Of a DNA stretch of 64,000 nucleotides, positions 26,731-35,913 are shown one piece after another (the first letter of the stretch is position 1; each line of letters opens with the position of its first letter). The notes beneath the pieces were generated by a model. The model searched no databases and was not told the origin of the DNA. It saw only the letters and a program-made list of their open reading frames with translations. Source of the stretch: Bradyrhizobium sediminis (lineage in GTDB: Bacteria; Pseudomonadota; Alphaproteobacteria; Rhizobiales; Xanthobacteraceae); the NCBI RefSeq assembly GCF_018736105.1, contig NZ_CP076135.1:1982001-2046000 (forward strand). Reading direction: 5' to 3'. Made by a program: the position numbers and the translations under genes.

Positions 26731-27121
26731 TGGCGATCTCCACTTTCAGGGCGTCGTGGATGTTGTTGCGCTTCCAGCTGGTTTCCTTGTCGTTGACCTG
26801 CATGTCGAACGACAGCGCGAATTTGCTCCCCGCGAATACCGGATCGAGATAGGCGGAAAGCACTTTGAAAATATGTTCGCCGGCCGCCTTTCGGGTGGCG
26901 AGATCGCGGCCCTCGCCGAGCCGCAGTACCATGGCGAGAAAGCCGAGCTGCGGGTTGCCGTCGGCGATGGCGTAGTGCTCGCACCTGATGGCGCGGACGC
27001 GAATCCCCCCGAGCGGAAAGATCCCGGTCTCCACCGCGGCCTTGCGGATCACCTCGACGACTTCGGCCATCTCGACGCGGCCGTCGAGATTGGCGGAATA
27101 TTCGATGGTGAAATGCGGCAT
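26723..27121 (-). CDS. hpaF: 5-carboxymethyl-2-hydroxymuconate delta-isomerase
   Basis: A 132-residue protein of the tautomerase superfamily CHMI type. The mature N-terminus would be Pro (MPHFTIEYSANLDG), the catalytic base of the family, and length and C-terminus (SWKRNNIHDALK) match. It isomerises 5-carboxymethyl-2-hydroxymuconate in the homoprotocatechuate pathway. It overlaps hpaE and follows hpaH by 33 bases, so these are one transcript. Confidence 0.9.
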   Translation of the reverse strand: MPHFTIEYSANLDGRVEMAEVVEVIRKAAVETGIFPLGGIRVRAIRCEHYAIADGNPQLGFLAMVLRLGEGRDLATRKAAGEHIFKVLSAYLDPVFAGSKFALSFDMQVNDKETSWKRNNIHDALKVEIANG

Positions 27122-27154
27122 GTCCTGTTTACTCCAGCGATTGTGCTGATTGCT

Positions 27155-27961
27155 TCAAGCGAAGTAGCAGCTCACCGTGCCATAGGGACCATAGTCGGCC
27201 TGAATGGTGTCGCCTTTGCGGGTCTCGATCGGACGGATGAACGATCCCGCCAGCACCACTTGCCCCGCTTCGAGCGCAAGCCCATTCGGCGCGATCTTGT
27301 TGGCGAGCCAGGCCACGCTGGTGGCGGGATGATTGAGCACGCCGGCGGCAAGGCCGGTCTCTTCCAATTGGCCGTTCCGATAGCACAAGGCGCCGATCCA
27401 GCGCAGGTCGGCATCCAGCGGGCGCAACGGGCGGCCGCCGAGCACGATGCCGGCGTTGGCCGCGTTGTCGGCGATGGTGTCGAAAATTTTTCGCGTCGAC
27501 TTGGTCACGGGATCGACCCGCTCGATTCGGGTATCGAGGATTTCGAGCGCTGGGACGACGAAATCCGTCGCATTGAGGACGTCGAACATGGTGCAGTCCG
27601 GCCCGCTGAGCCGCTGCTTCATGACGAAGGCGAGTTCGGCCTCGACCCGCGTGCCGATGAAGCGGTCCGAGGGCACGAGGCCGCCATCGGCAAAGAACAT
27701 GTCGTCGAGCAGGATGCCGGAATCCGGCTCGTCGATATTGAGTGCGCTCTGCATCGCCTTCGAGGTCAGGCCGATCTTGTGGCCTTTGACGACGCGGCCC
27801 TGCGCGACCTTGATCGCGACCCACGCCTTCTGGATCGCATAGGCGTCGGCGATGGTGATGCCGGGATGGTCCAGCGAGAGCTGCCGGATCTGCTGCTTGG
27901 TCTTCTCCGCCTGATCGAGCCGTTCGGCGGCGCTGCGGATTTCGTCTGCGGAAAGGGCCAT
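27155..27961 (-). CDS. hpaH: 2-oxo-hepta-3-ene-1,7-dioate hydratase
   Basis: A 268-residue FAH/hydratase-decarboxylase family enzyme. [15 protein letters not shown] (about residues 55-69) and [11 protein letters not shown] (about 108-118) carry the conserved Lys and metal-binding Glu residues. It adds water to 2-oxohept-3-enedioate, giving the substrate of an HpaI aldolase. The ATG at 27961 is the first credible start; a longer frame would run across the divergent promoter. It is the first gene of the leftward hpa operon, opposite hpaR, with the palindrome at 27997-28008 about 35 bases upstream. Confidence 0.88.
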   Translation of the reverse strand: MALSADEIRSAAERLDQAEKTKQQIRQLSLDHPGITIADAYAIQKAWVAIKVAQGRVVKGHKIGLTSKAMQSALNIDEPDSGILLDDMFFADGGLVPSDRFIGTRVEAELAFVMKQRLSGPDCTMFDVLNATDFVVPALEILDTRIERVDPVTKSTRKIFDTIADNAANAGIVLGGRPLRPLDADLRWIGALCYRNGQLEETGLAAGVLNHPATSVAWLANKIAPNGLALEAGQVVLAGSFIRPIETRKGDTIQADYGPYGTVSCYFA

Positions 27962-27996
27962 GCGGGACCGGCGAAAAAGAGGATGCCGGAATATGA

Positions 27997-28008
27997 TTAA
28001 CATGTTAA
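27997..28008. promoter_or_regulatory. Candidate HpaR operator
   Basis: A perfect 12-base palindrome, TTAACATGTTAA, in the 110-base gap between the divergent hpaH and hpaR genes. MarR-family regulators bind such AT-rich palindromes, and HpaR-type repressors usually act at their own divergent promoter. The link to HpaR is inferred from position. Confidence 0.65.
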
Positions 28009-28071
28009 ATGTATCGGCGCAAACCGAATGAGACTTTGTTGCAGCGCAAACTGAAGGACGCCCGATCGGCC

Positions 28072-28608
28072 ATGGCTCGGAAGAAATCCTCAGGAAACAA
28101 CGGCTCCGATCCGGCCGGCGCACCCGCCGTGCGGCGGGTGCCGATGCGTGACTTCTCCCGTTCGCTGCCGATGTCGCTGTTGCGCGCCCGTGAGGCCGTG
28201 ATGCGGCAGTTTCGCCCGTCGCTGCGCCATCACGGGCTCACCGAACAACAATGGCGGATCCTGCGTGCGCTGGCGGCGGTCGAGACCATCGAGGTCACCG
28301 AGCTCGCGCGCACAGCCTTTCTGCTGGGGCCGAGCCTGTCGCGGATTCTGCGCGACCTCGAAGCGCGGCACCTGATCGAGCGCGAGGCCGCGAAGTCGGA
28401 TCTGCGCCGCGCCGTGGTGTCGATCTCGGCGAAAGGCCTCAAGCTGATCGAGGCGGTGGCGCCGTCGTCGGAAGCGATCTATGCCGCCATCACCAAACGT
28501 TACGGCGCCCGCAAGCTCGCCGAGCTACAGGACATGCTCGGGGTGCTGGAGGGTAGCCTCTCGGGAATGGAAGCAGCGGATGAAGCGAGCGCGGAGACGG
28601 ACGAGTGA
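28072..28608 (+). CDS. hpaR: Homoprotocatechuate degradation regulator HpaR (MarR family)
   Basis: A 178-residue MarR repressor. The winged helix-turn-helix is visible: LTEQQWRILRALAAVETIE, then ELARTAFLLGPSLSRILRDL as recognition helix and DLRRAVVSISAKG as wing (about residues 60-130). MRDFSRSLPMSLLRARE near the N-terminus is characteristic of HpaR. It is likely to repress the divergent hpa operon and be released by a pathway aromatic acid. The ATG at 28072 is chosen; the extra N-terminal 25 residues are polar and probably disordered. A short acidic tail ends the protein. Confidence 0.88.
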   Translation: MARKKSSGNNGSDPAGAPAVRRVPMRDFSRSLPMSLLRAREAVMRQFRPSLRHHGLTEQQWRILRALAAVETIEVTELARTAFLLGPSLSRILRDLEARHLIEREAAKSDLRRAVVSISAKGLKLIEAVAPSSEAIYAAITKRYGARKLAELQDMLGVLEGSLSGMEAADEASAETDE

Positions 28609-28618
28609 GCGCAAATTT

Positions 28619-28637
28619 GCATGATGCCACATCATGC
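28619..28637. promoter_or_regulatory. Operator-like inverted repeat upstream of the Ldh-family gene
   Basis: GCATGATG-CCA-CATCATGC, perfect 8-base arms with a 3-base spacer, in the 220-base gap between hpaR and the dehydrogenase at 28829. Size and symmetry fit a dimeric repressor site (GntR or LysR-like), but no cognate regulator is visible in the window. Confidence 0.45.
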
Positions 28638-28828
28638 TATCGGCACCATGCATAGCGGCCGGGCAAATGATCGTAATCATGCTGCGATCACGGCCGAAGC
28701 CATAGACACGCACGCGATTTTTCGTTCAAAGTGGCCGCAAGCCGGTCATGAAAACCGGCGTGGGAGTTTGAGGGTTCGCCGTCAACGGTGCGGCCGGCCC
28801 CGGTACGAGGACAGGCGAAAATCCGCAC

Positions 28829-29914
28829 ATGGTCACTATCCAGGTTCCAAATCTCATCAATTTCGTTGCTGAAGTTTTCACCCATTCGGAATCTTCGCCT
28901 GAAGAAGCCAGGCGCATCGCGACCTATCTGACGACGGCCAATCTCACCGGACACGACAGCCACGGCGTCATCCGGGTGCCGGTCTACATCAGATGGAAGA
29001 AGATGGGCTCTGTGGTGCCGAACCAGACCGCCGAGGTCGTGGTCGATACGCCGTCGCTGGCGGTGGTCGACGGCAAATTCGGTTACGGGCAGACCGTCAC
29101 GCCGCAGGCGGTCAGGATCGGCATCGAGAAATGCAGGAAGGCGGGCCTCGCAGCGGTGGCGTTGCGCAATGCCGGACATATCGGCCGGGTCGGCGACTGG
29201 GCGGAAATGGCGGCGGCCGAAGGACTGGTCTCGGTCCACTTCGTCAACGCCGCGGGCTCGCTGCTGGTCGCGCCTTACGGCGGCGTCGAGAAGCGGCTGT
29301 CGACCGCGCCTTACTGCGTCGGCATTCCGCGCCAGGGCCAGGACCCGATCGTGCTCGATTTCGCCACCTCGATCGTCGCCGAAGGCAAGGTGCTGGTCGC
29401 CAGCCGCGGCGGCAAGAAGTTGCCGAAGGGCGCGCTGATCGACGCCGACGGCATGCTGAGTGAAGATCCGGCCGTGCTGTACGGGCCGCACACGGCCGAG
29501 GGGCCGCGCGACCATACCAAAGGGACCGGCGCGATCCGCGCGTTCGGCGAGCACAAGGGCTCGGGGCTGGCCTTCATCTGCGAGCTGCTCGGCGGCGCCT
29601 TGACCGGCACCGGCGCCACCGCGCCGGACCGGCGCTTTGCCAACGGCATGCTCGCGATCTATATCGATCCCAAGGTGGTCGACACCGGCAATTTCTTCGA
29701 CGGCGAAATCTCGCGCTATGCCGACTTCATCCGGGCGACCAAGCCGGTCGCCGGCGTCGATGCCGTGCTGATCCCCGGCGACCCCGAGCGGAAGATGCGC
29801 GCCGACCGCACCAGGAACGGCGTGCCCTTGCCTGATGATACCTGGGCGGCGATCGTCAATACCGCCCGTGAGGTCGGCGTCAGCGAAGTCAGCATCCAGA
29901 GGGCCGTGAGTTAG
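28829..29914 (+). CDS. Ldh family (malate/L-lactate dehydrogenase type 2) oxidoreductase
   Basis: A 361-residue NAD(P)-dependent dehydrogenase of the Ldh2/MDH2 family, unrelated to classical LDH. GHDSHGVIRVPVY (about residues 46-58) carries the catalytic His, and ALRNAGHIGRVGDW (about 111-124) and STAPYCVGIPR are typical. It reduces or oxidises a 2-hydroxy/2-oxo acid. The aldolase gene follows 54 bases later in the same direction, which suggests that the dehydrogenase handles an acid made or used by that pathway. Confidence 0.85.
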   Translation: MVTIQVPNLINFVAEVFTHSESSPEEARRIATYLTTANLTGHDSHGVIRVPVYIRWKKMGSVVPNQTAEVVVDTPSLAVVDGKFGYGQTVTPQAVRIGIEKCRKAGLAAVALRNAGHIGRVGDWAEMAAAEGLVSVHFVNAAGSLLVAPYGGVEKRLSTAPYCVGIPRQGQDPIVLDFATSIVAEGKVLVASRGGKKLPKGALIDADGMLSEDPAVLYGPHTAEGPRDHTKGTGAIRAFGEHKGSGLAFICELLGGALTGTGATAPDRRFANGMLAIYIDPKVVDTGNFFDGEISRYADFIRATKPVAGVDAVLIPGDPERKMRADRTRNGVPLPDDTWAAIVNTAREVGVSEVSIQRAVS

Positions 29915-29968
29915 GCGGCTCCAGGAATCTCAATCCGATTGCAACGATCACAAAAGGAAACGCGATCA

Positions 29969-30748
29969 ATGACAACCAACAACGTCAAGAAAGTCTGGGC
30001 CTCGGGCAAGGCGGTGGTGAACGCCTGGCTGGCGATCCCATCGGGTTTTTCTGCCGAAGTGATCGCGCAATGCGGCTTCGACAGCGTCACCGTCGACATG
30101 CAGCACGGAGTGCAGGACTATCAGTCGATGGTGCAATGCTTTCAGGCGATGAACGGTCATCCGGTGACGCCGATGGTCCGCGTGCCCTGGAACGAGCCCG
30201 GCATCATCGGCAAGGTGCTCGACGGCGGCGCCTATGGCGTGATCTGTCCGATGGTCAACACCAGGCAGGAGGCGGAGAACCTCGTCTCATACGCCAAATA
30301 TCCGCCGCGCGGCACGCGTTCGAACGGCCCGATCCGTTCCGGCATGTACGGTTCGGCCGGCGCCTATCAGCAGACCGCCAACGACGAGATCGTGCTGCTG
30401 CCGATGATGGAAACCAAGACCGCGGTCGGGAACATGGAATCGATCCTCGATGTCGAGGGTATCGACGGCGTCTATATCGGTCCGTCCGATCTCGGCTTCT
30501 CCTACGGGCTGGTGCCGAAGCTCGACCGCGACGAGCCGGAAATTCTCAAGATCTACGAGAAGATCGTAAAGGAGTGCGGCAAGCGCGGCCTCCATCCGGG
30601 CATTCACTGCTCGGGCGCCGAGGGCGCGGTGCGCGCGATCAATATGGGCTTCAAGCTCGTGACGCTGTCGAACGAGAGCGGGCTGATGATGACCTATGCC
30701 AAGATGCAGGTGGCGCAGACCCGCAAGGATTCCGGCGGCAAGGCGTAA
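29969..30748 (+). CDS. HpcH/HpaI family class II aldolase
   Basis: A 259-residue TIM-barrel aldolase. FDSVTVDMQHGVQD (about residues 33-46) contains the conserved His, and METKTAVGN and IGPSDLGFSYG carry the metal-binding Glu and Asp. It splits a 4-hydroxy-2-oxo acid into pyruvate and an aldehyde. In the hpa pathway the substrate would be 4-hydroxy-2-oxoheptanedioate (HpaI). Next to a UxaA/GarD-type dehydratase it could equally act on a deoxy-keto-aldarate (GarL type). The ATG at 29969 has AAAGGAAA upstream. Confidence 0.88.
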   Translation: MTTNNVKKVWASGKAVVNAWLAIPSGFSAEVIAQCGFDSVTVDMQHGVQDYQSMVQCFQAMNGHPVTPMVRVPWNEPGIIGKVLDGGAYGVICPMVNTRQEAENLVSYAKYPPRGTRSNGPIRSGMYGSAGAYQQTANDEIVLLPMMETKTAVGNMESILDVEGIDGVYIGPSDLGFSYGLVPKLDRDEPEILKIYEKIVKECGKRGLHPGIHCSGAEGAVRAINMGFKLVTLSNESGLMMTYAKMQVAQTRKDSGGKA

Positions 30749-30768
30749 GGTAAGACTGTGCTACAATG

Positions 30769-30874
30769 CCCTCATGCTGAGGAGGCCTGAAAGGCCGTCT
30801 CGAAGCACGAGGGCATTGAGCATTTTTGTGGCCATCCTTCGAGACGCAGGCTGCGCCTGCTCCTCAGGATGAGG
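30769..30874. repeat. Dispersed palindromic repeat, family A copy 5
   Basis: Starts CCCTCATGCTGAGGAGGCC and ends CTGCTCCTCAGGATGAGG with inner CGTCTCGAAGCACGAGG. It lies between the aldolase and dehydratase genes, within a same-strand group. Confidence 0.8.
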
Positions 30875-30904
30875 TCCGTCTGTTAGGCACGAGGAGAAAT
30901 TCAT

Positions 30905-32428
30905 ATGGCCCCGGCTCCCGTTATCCGCCTGCATCCCGATGATGGCGTGCTGATCGCGCGCGCGAGCCTGCCGCCCGGCATGGTGGTGGCCGACGGCGTC
31001 ACCACGCTCGAGCGGATTCCGGCCGGCCACAAGGTGGCGATCCGCGGAATCGCAGTGGGCGAGCCGATCCGCCGCTACGGCCAGATCATCGGTTTTGCCA
31101 CCGCGCCGATCGCGCCGGGCCAGCATGTTCACACCCAGAATTGCGGCATGGGCGATTTCTCCAAGGACTACGCCTTCGGGGTGGACGTGAAGCCTGTGCC
31201 GAACTTCGATCTGCCCGCGACCTTCGAGGGTATCCGCCGTCCCGACGGGCGGGTGGCGACCCGCAACTACATCGGCATCCTCACCTCGGTGAACTGCAGC
31301 GCGCATGTCGCCGGCATGGTCGCCGACGTTTTCAAGAAGAATCCGTTCACCGGCGACAATCCGCTGGCCGACTTTCCCAATGTCGACGGCGTGGTCGCGC
31401 TGACCCACAAGACCGGTTGCGGCATGACGCAGGACGAGCCGCTGACGCTGCTGCGGCGCACGCTCGGCGGCTATGCGCGGCATGCGAATTTTTCCGCCGT
31501 GATCGTGCTGGGGCTGGGCTGCGAGGTCAACCAGATCGGCGGGCTGATGCAGGAGCAGAAACTCGCCGGCCGTTTGCGCGCGATGGACATTCAGGAAGTC
31601 GGCGGCACCCGCAAGACCGTGGAAGCCGGCGTTGCCTTCGTGCGCGAGGCGCTCACCGACGCCAACAAAGTGAAGCGCGAACCCGTACCCGCCAGCGAAT
31701 TGACGGTGGCGCTGCAATGCGGCGGCTCCGACGGATACTCCGGCGTCTCCGCCAATCCGGCGCTGGGCGCAGCGAGCGATCTTCTGGTGCGACACGGCGG
31801 CACCGTGATCCTGTCGGAAACGCCGGAGACCTACGGCGCCGAACATCTGCTCACACGCCGCGCGGTGAGCCGCGAGGTCGGCGAGAAGCTGGTCGGGCTG
31901 ATGCGCTGGTGGGAGGAATACACCGCGCGCGAGGGCGCTGAGATGAACGCCAATCCGAGCCCCGGCAACAAGGCCGGCGGGCTCACCACGATCCTGGAAA
32001 AATCGCTCGGCGCGATGGCGAAAGCCGGCACCACCAATCTGGTCGACGTTCTGAATTACGCCGAAGCCGTCACCAAGAAGGGCTTCGTCTTCATGGACAC
32101 GCCGGGCTACGACCCGGTCGCGGCCACCGGGCAAGTGGCCGGCGGCGCCAACCTCGTCTGCTTCACCACCGGCCGGGGCAGCGTGTTCGGCTGCAAGCCC
32201 GCGCCCTCGATCAAGCTCGCCACCAACTCGGCGATGTACAAGCGGATGGAAGACGACATGGACGTCAATTGCGGCACCATCCTCGATGGCGAGGAGACGG
32301 TGCAGCAATGCGGCCAGCGCATCTTTGATCTCATGCTCAAGACTGCCTCGGGCCAGCCGACCAAGAGCGAGAGTTTTGATTTCGGCGGCGCGGAGTTCGC
32401 GCCCTGGGTGTTGGGAGCGACGATGTAG
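30905..32428 (+). CDS. UxaA/GarD family altronate or galactarate dehydratase
   Basis: A 507-residue enzyme with an N-terminal SAF domain (about residues 1-80), then the large dehydratase domain: TRNYIGILTSVNCSAHV (about 119-135), THKTGCGM, LGLGCEVNQIGG, LQCGGSDGYSGVSANPA and NPSPGNKAGG. These match altronate and galactarate dehydratases, whose conserved cysteines and His bind iron. It removes water from a sugar acid to give a 2-keto-3-deoxy acid, a fitting substrate for the aldolase upstream. Substrate identity is uncertain. The ATG at 30905 has AGGAGAAA before it. Confidence 0.88.
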   Translation: MAPAPVIRLHPDDGVLIARASLPPGMVVADGVTTLERIPAGHKVAIRGIAVGEPIRRYGQIIGFATAPIAPGQHVHTQNCGMGDFSKDYAFGVDVKPVPNFDLPATFEGIRRPDGRVATRNYIGILTSVNCSAHVAGMVADVFKKNPFTGDNPLADFPNVDGVVALTHKTGCGMTQDEPLTLLRRTLGGYARHANFSAVIVLGLGCEVNQIGGLMQEQKLAGRLRAMDIQEVGGTRKTVEAGVAFVREALTDANKVKREPVPASELTVALQCGGSDGYSGVSANPALGAASDLLVRHGGTVILSETPETYGAEHLLTRRAVSREVGEKLVGLMRWWEEYTAREGAEMNANPSPGNKAGGLTTILEKSLGAMAKAGTTNLVDVLNYAEAVTKKGFVFMDTPGYDPVAATGQVAGGANLVCFTTGRGSVFGCKPAPSIKLATNSAMYKRMEDDMDVNCGTILDGEETVQQCGQRIFDLMLKTASGQPTKSESFDFGGAEFAPWVLGATM

Positions 32429-32431
32429 GTA

Positions 32432-32494
32432 AGCGAATGGCGAATAGGGAGTGGCGAATAGGGAATAGTTCCATTCACCACTCGCTATTCGCCC
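32432..32494. repeat. Dispersed palindromic repeat, family D copy 2
   Basis: GCGAATGGCGAATAGGGAGT followed by GGCGAATAGGG, then the inverse CCACTCGCTATTCGCCC. It resembles 13561-13627. It follows the dehydratase stop. Confidence 0.72.
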
Positions 32495-32595
32495 TTAGCC
32501 AAGCACGTCCCATAGGCACCCGCTGCCCGTTGTTAATGCTTGATCCACACCGGAACCAGTGTTCTGCTTAAAAAAGCTGCTGGAGTAGCCCGCCT

Positions 32596-35500
32596 GTGTC
32601 GATCTTCGTCGCACTACATCACGTCACGCACTACAAATATGATCGACCGATCGACCTCGGCCCGCAAACCATACGCCTGCGCCCGGCGCCGCACACCCGC
32701 ACGCCGATCCTGAGCTATTCGCTCAAGGTCACGCCCTCAAATCATTTCGTGAACTGGCAGCAGGACCCGCAAGGCAACTGGCTGGCCCGCTTCGTGTTTC
32801 CGGAGAAGGCCAGCGAGCTGAAGATCGAGGTCGATTTCACGGCGCAGATGACCGTGATCAATCCGTTCGATTTCTTCGTCGAGCCCTATGCCGACAGTTT
32901 TCCGTTCACCTATCCCAACGATCTCAAGACCGAGCTGGCGCCATATCTGGCGACCATCGAGCCCGGCCCGCTGTTTGCGAAATACCTGGCGGGCATTCCG
33001 CGCGAGGCGGCTAGCACGGTCAATTTCCTGGTCGATCTCAATTCGAAATTGCGCGACCAGGTCCGCTACATCATCCGCATGGAGCCGGGCATCCAGACCC
33101 CGGAAGAGACGCTGGCGTCCGGCGCGGGATCGTGCCGCGACTCGGCGTGGCTGCTGATTCAAACGCTGCGCCATCTCGGGCTCGCCGCGCGCTTCGTCTC
33201 CGGCTACCTCATTCAGTTGCGCCCCGACATCGATCCGGTCGAGGGACCGCGCGAGGTCGAGAACGACTTTACCGACTTGCACGCCTGGGCCGAGGTCTAT
33301 CTGCCCGGTGCGGGATGGATCGGCTTCGACGTCACCTCGGGCATGCTGACCGGCGAGGGGCACATTCCCGTTGCGGCCACGCCGCATTATCGTTCGGCCG
33401 CGCCGATCTCGGGCGCGGTCGGATTCGCCAATGTCGAATTCGGCTTCGAGATGAACGTCAGGCGGATCCGCGAAGCGCCGCGGATCACCCGGCCGTTTTC
33501 GGATGAATCATGGGCGCGTCTCGACGCGCTCGGCGAAAAGGTCGATGCCGACCTGAAGGCCGGCGACGTGCGCCTGACCATGGGCGGCGAGCCGACCTTC
33601 GTGTCGGTCGACGACCTGGAATCGCCGGAATGGAATATTGCCGCGGTCGGCCCAACCAAGCGAGGGCTTGCCGACGACCTGATACGCAAGTTGCGGACGC
33701 GTTTCGCGCCGGGCGGATTGCTGCATTACGGGCAGGGCAAATGGTATCCCGGCGAAAGCCTGCCGCGCTGGGCGTTCGGGCTCTATTGGCGCAAGGACGG
33801 CGTACCGATCTGGAAGAATCCGGATCTGATCGCGACCATCGAACGCCCGCACCGGGCCCGGATCCAGGACGCCGAGCGCTTCGCGGAAGGCACGGCGAAG
33901 AAACTCGGCATCGACCCCGAATACATCCTGCCGGCGTTTGAGGATCCCTCGCACTGGCTGCAGAAGGAAGCGGCACTGCCGCCAAACGTCGATCCCGGCG
34001 ATTCCAAACTTTCCGATCCGGAAGAGCGCTCGCGCATGGCGCGGGTGTTCGATCAGGGACTGAACACCCCGAAGGGATTCGTGCTGCCGATCCAGCGCTG
34101 GAACGCCGAGGCAAGCAAGGCCTCGCGCTGGAAGAGCGAGCGCTGGAAACTTCGCCGCGGCAACCTGTTCCTGACCCCTGGCGATTCCCCGCTCGGATTG
34201 CGGCTGCCGATCGCGTCATTGCCGCATATCCCGGCCGATGAATATCCCTATATCGTCGAGCAGGATCCGCTGGAGCCGCGCGACGCACTGCCGGCGTATG
34301 ACGTCACCGCATCGGCCGGGAGCGCGCCGCATCAGGAGGTGCACGAGCAGCAACTCAAGGGCGTCGGCGGCGGCGTGCGCACCGCGATGTCAATCGAGAT
34401 CCGCGACGGCATTCTCTGCGCCTTCATGCCGCCGGTGGAGAAGCTCGAGGATTATCTCGAGCTGGTGACGGCGGTGGAGGCCACAGCAGAAGAAATGCAG
34501 ATGCAGGTCCATGTCGAGGGCTATCCGCCGCCGTTCGACCCGCGCGTCGAGGTGATCAAGGTAACGCCCGATCCCGGCGTGATCGAAGTCAATATCCAGC
34601 CGGCGTCGAGCTGGCGCGAGGCCGTCGATATCACCTTCGGTCTCTATGAAGACGCGGCCCAGGTCCGGCTCGGGGCCAACAAGTACCTCGTCGACGGCCG
34701 CCACACCGGTACCGGCGGCGGCAATCATGTGGTGGTCGGCGGCAGCAAGCCTGCGGACTCGCCGTTCCTGCGTCGCCCCGATTTGCTGAAGAGCCTGGTG
34801 TTGTACTGGCAGCGGCATCCGTCGCTGTCCTATCTGTTCTCGGGCATGTTCATCGGCCCCACCAGCCAGGCGCCGCGCATCGACGAGGCCCGGCATGACG
34901 GCCTCTATGAACTGGAGATCGCGCTTTCCCACGTGCCGCCGCCCGGGACCGCGGCGCCGCTATGGCTGGTCGATCGCCTGTTCCGGCACATCCTGGTCGA
35001 TATCACCGGCAACACCCACCGCGCGGAAATCTGCATCGACAAGCTCTATTCGCCCGACGGTCCCACCGGCCGGCTCGGGCTGGTCGAATTCCGCGCATTG
35101 GAAATGCCGCCCGACCCGCGCATGTCGCTGGCCCAGCAACTGCTGATCCGGGCGCTGATCGCAAAGCTCTGGCGCGAACCGCAGACGGGCAAGTTCGTGC
35201 GCTGGGGCACCACACTGCATGATCGCTTCATGCTGCCGCATTTTCTCTGGGAAGACTTTCTGGACGTGCTCACGGAGTTGAAGCAGTCCGGCTACGACTT
35301 TTCACCGGACTGGTATGCCGCGCAGCTCGAATTCCGCTTTCCCGTGTTCGGTCGGGTTCATCACGGCGGCGTCGCGCTGGAAGTGCGTCAGGCGCTGGAG
35401 CCCTGGCACGTTCTCGGCGAAGAGGGATCAGCTGGCGGCACCGTGCGCTATGTCGATTCGTCGGTCGAGCGGCTGCAGGTCAAGGCATCGGGCTTTGTCG

Positions 35501-35886
35501 AGGGCCGCCACGTCGTCACCTGCAATGGCCGGCGGCTGCCGATGACCGAAACCGGCCGCTCCGGCGAGGCGGTGGCGGGCGTCCGCTTCAAGGCCTGGCA
35601 GCCGGCCTCCGGGCTGCACCCGACCATCCCGGTTCACGCCCCGCTGACATTTGATTTAATTGATACCTGGAACGGCCGCTCGCTGGGCGGCTGCGTCTAT
35701 CACGTGGCGCACCCCGGCGGGCGAAACTACGAGACCAAGCCGGTCAATTCCTACGAGGCCGAGGCGCGGCGGCTGGCCCGGTTTCAGGACCATGGCCATA
35801 CGCCCGGCAAGATCGATCCGCCGCGCGAGGAACGCACAATTGAGTTTCCTTTGACACTCGACTTGAGGACGCCGCTCCTGCATTGA
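32596..35886 (+). CDS. Transglutaminase-like protein fused to DUF2126 putative amidoligase
   Basis: A 1096-residue cytoplasmic protein. The N-terminal 300 residues form a bacterial transglutaminase N-domain and core: the catalytic Cys is in [10 protein letters not shown] (about residue 179), His in [10 protein letters not shown] (about 233) and Asp in GFDVTSGM (about 246). The rest is DUF2126, which Pfam describes as a putative amidoligase; MGGEPTFVS (about 330) and [10 protein letters not shown] (about 712) are recognisable. The start is GTG at 32596, giving [18 protein letters not shown], the family N-terminus. It is the first gene of a set of three with ATP-grasp/alpha-E and a second transglutaminase. 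The product is unknown; peptide bond formation or processing is the usual proposal. Confidence 0.92.
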   Translation: MSIFVALHHVTHYKYDRPIDLGPQTIRLRPAPHTRTPILSYSLKVTPSNHFVNWQQDPQGNWLARFVFPEKASELKIEVDFTAQMTVINPFDFFVEPYADSFPFTYPNDLKTELAPYLATIEPGPLFAKYLAGIPREAASTVNFLVDLNSKLRDQVRYIIRMEPGIQTPEETLASGAGSCRDSAWLLIQTLRHLGLAARFVSGYLIQLRPDIDPVEGPREVENDFTDLHAWAEVYLPGAGWIGFDVTSGMLTGEGHIPVAATPHYRSAAPISGAVGFANVEFGFEMNVRRIREAPRITRPFSDESWARLDALGEKVDADLKAGDVRLTMGGEPTFVSVDDLESPEWNIAAVGPTKRGLADDLIRKLRTRFAPGGLLHYGQGKWYPGESLPRWAFGLYWRKDGVPIWKNPDLIATIERPHRARIQDAERFAEGTAKKLGIDPEYILPAFEDPSHWLQKEAALPPNVDPGDSKLSDPEERSRMARVFDQGLNTPKGFVLPIQRWNAEASKASRWKSERWKLRRGNLFLTPGDSPLGLRLPIASLPHIPADEYPYIVEQDPLEPRDALPAYDVTASAGSAPHQEVHEQQLKGVGGGVRTAMSIEIRDGILCAFMPPVEKLEDYLELVTAVEATAEEMQMQVHVEGYPPPFDPRVEVIKVTPDPGVIEVNIQPASSWREAVDITFGLYEDAAQVRLGANKYLVDGRHTGTGGGNHVVVGGSKPADSPFLRRPDLLKSLVLYWQRHPSLSYLFSGMFIGPTSQAPRIDEARHDGLYELEIALSHVPPPGTAAPLWLVDRLFRHILVDITGNTHRAEICIDKLYSPDGPTGRLGLVEFRALEMPPDPRMSLAQQLLIRALIAKLWREPQTGKFVRWGTTLHDRFMLPHFLWEDFLDVLTELKQSGYDFSPDWYAAQLEFRFPVFGRVHHGGVALEVRQALEPWHVLGEEGSAGGTVRYVDSSVERLQVKASGFVEGRHVVTCNGRRLPMTETGRSGEAVAGVRFKAWQPASGLHPTIPVHAPLTFDLIDTWNGRSLGGCVYHVAHPGGRNYETKPVNSYEAEARRLARFQDHGHTPGKIDPPREERTIEFPLTLDLRTPLLH

Positions 35887-35913
35887 ATAGCCGTAAGGGG
35901 CGGGAGAGTTGGG

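Noticed and set aside
32552..32595. EcfG promoter before the DUF2126 gene
   Set aside because: GGAAC is present at 32552, but no CGTT occurs 16-17 bases downstream.
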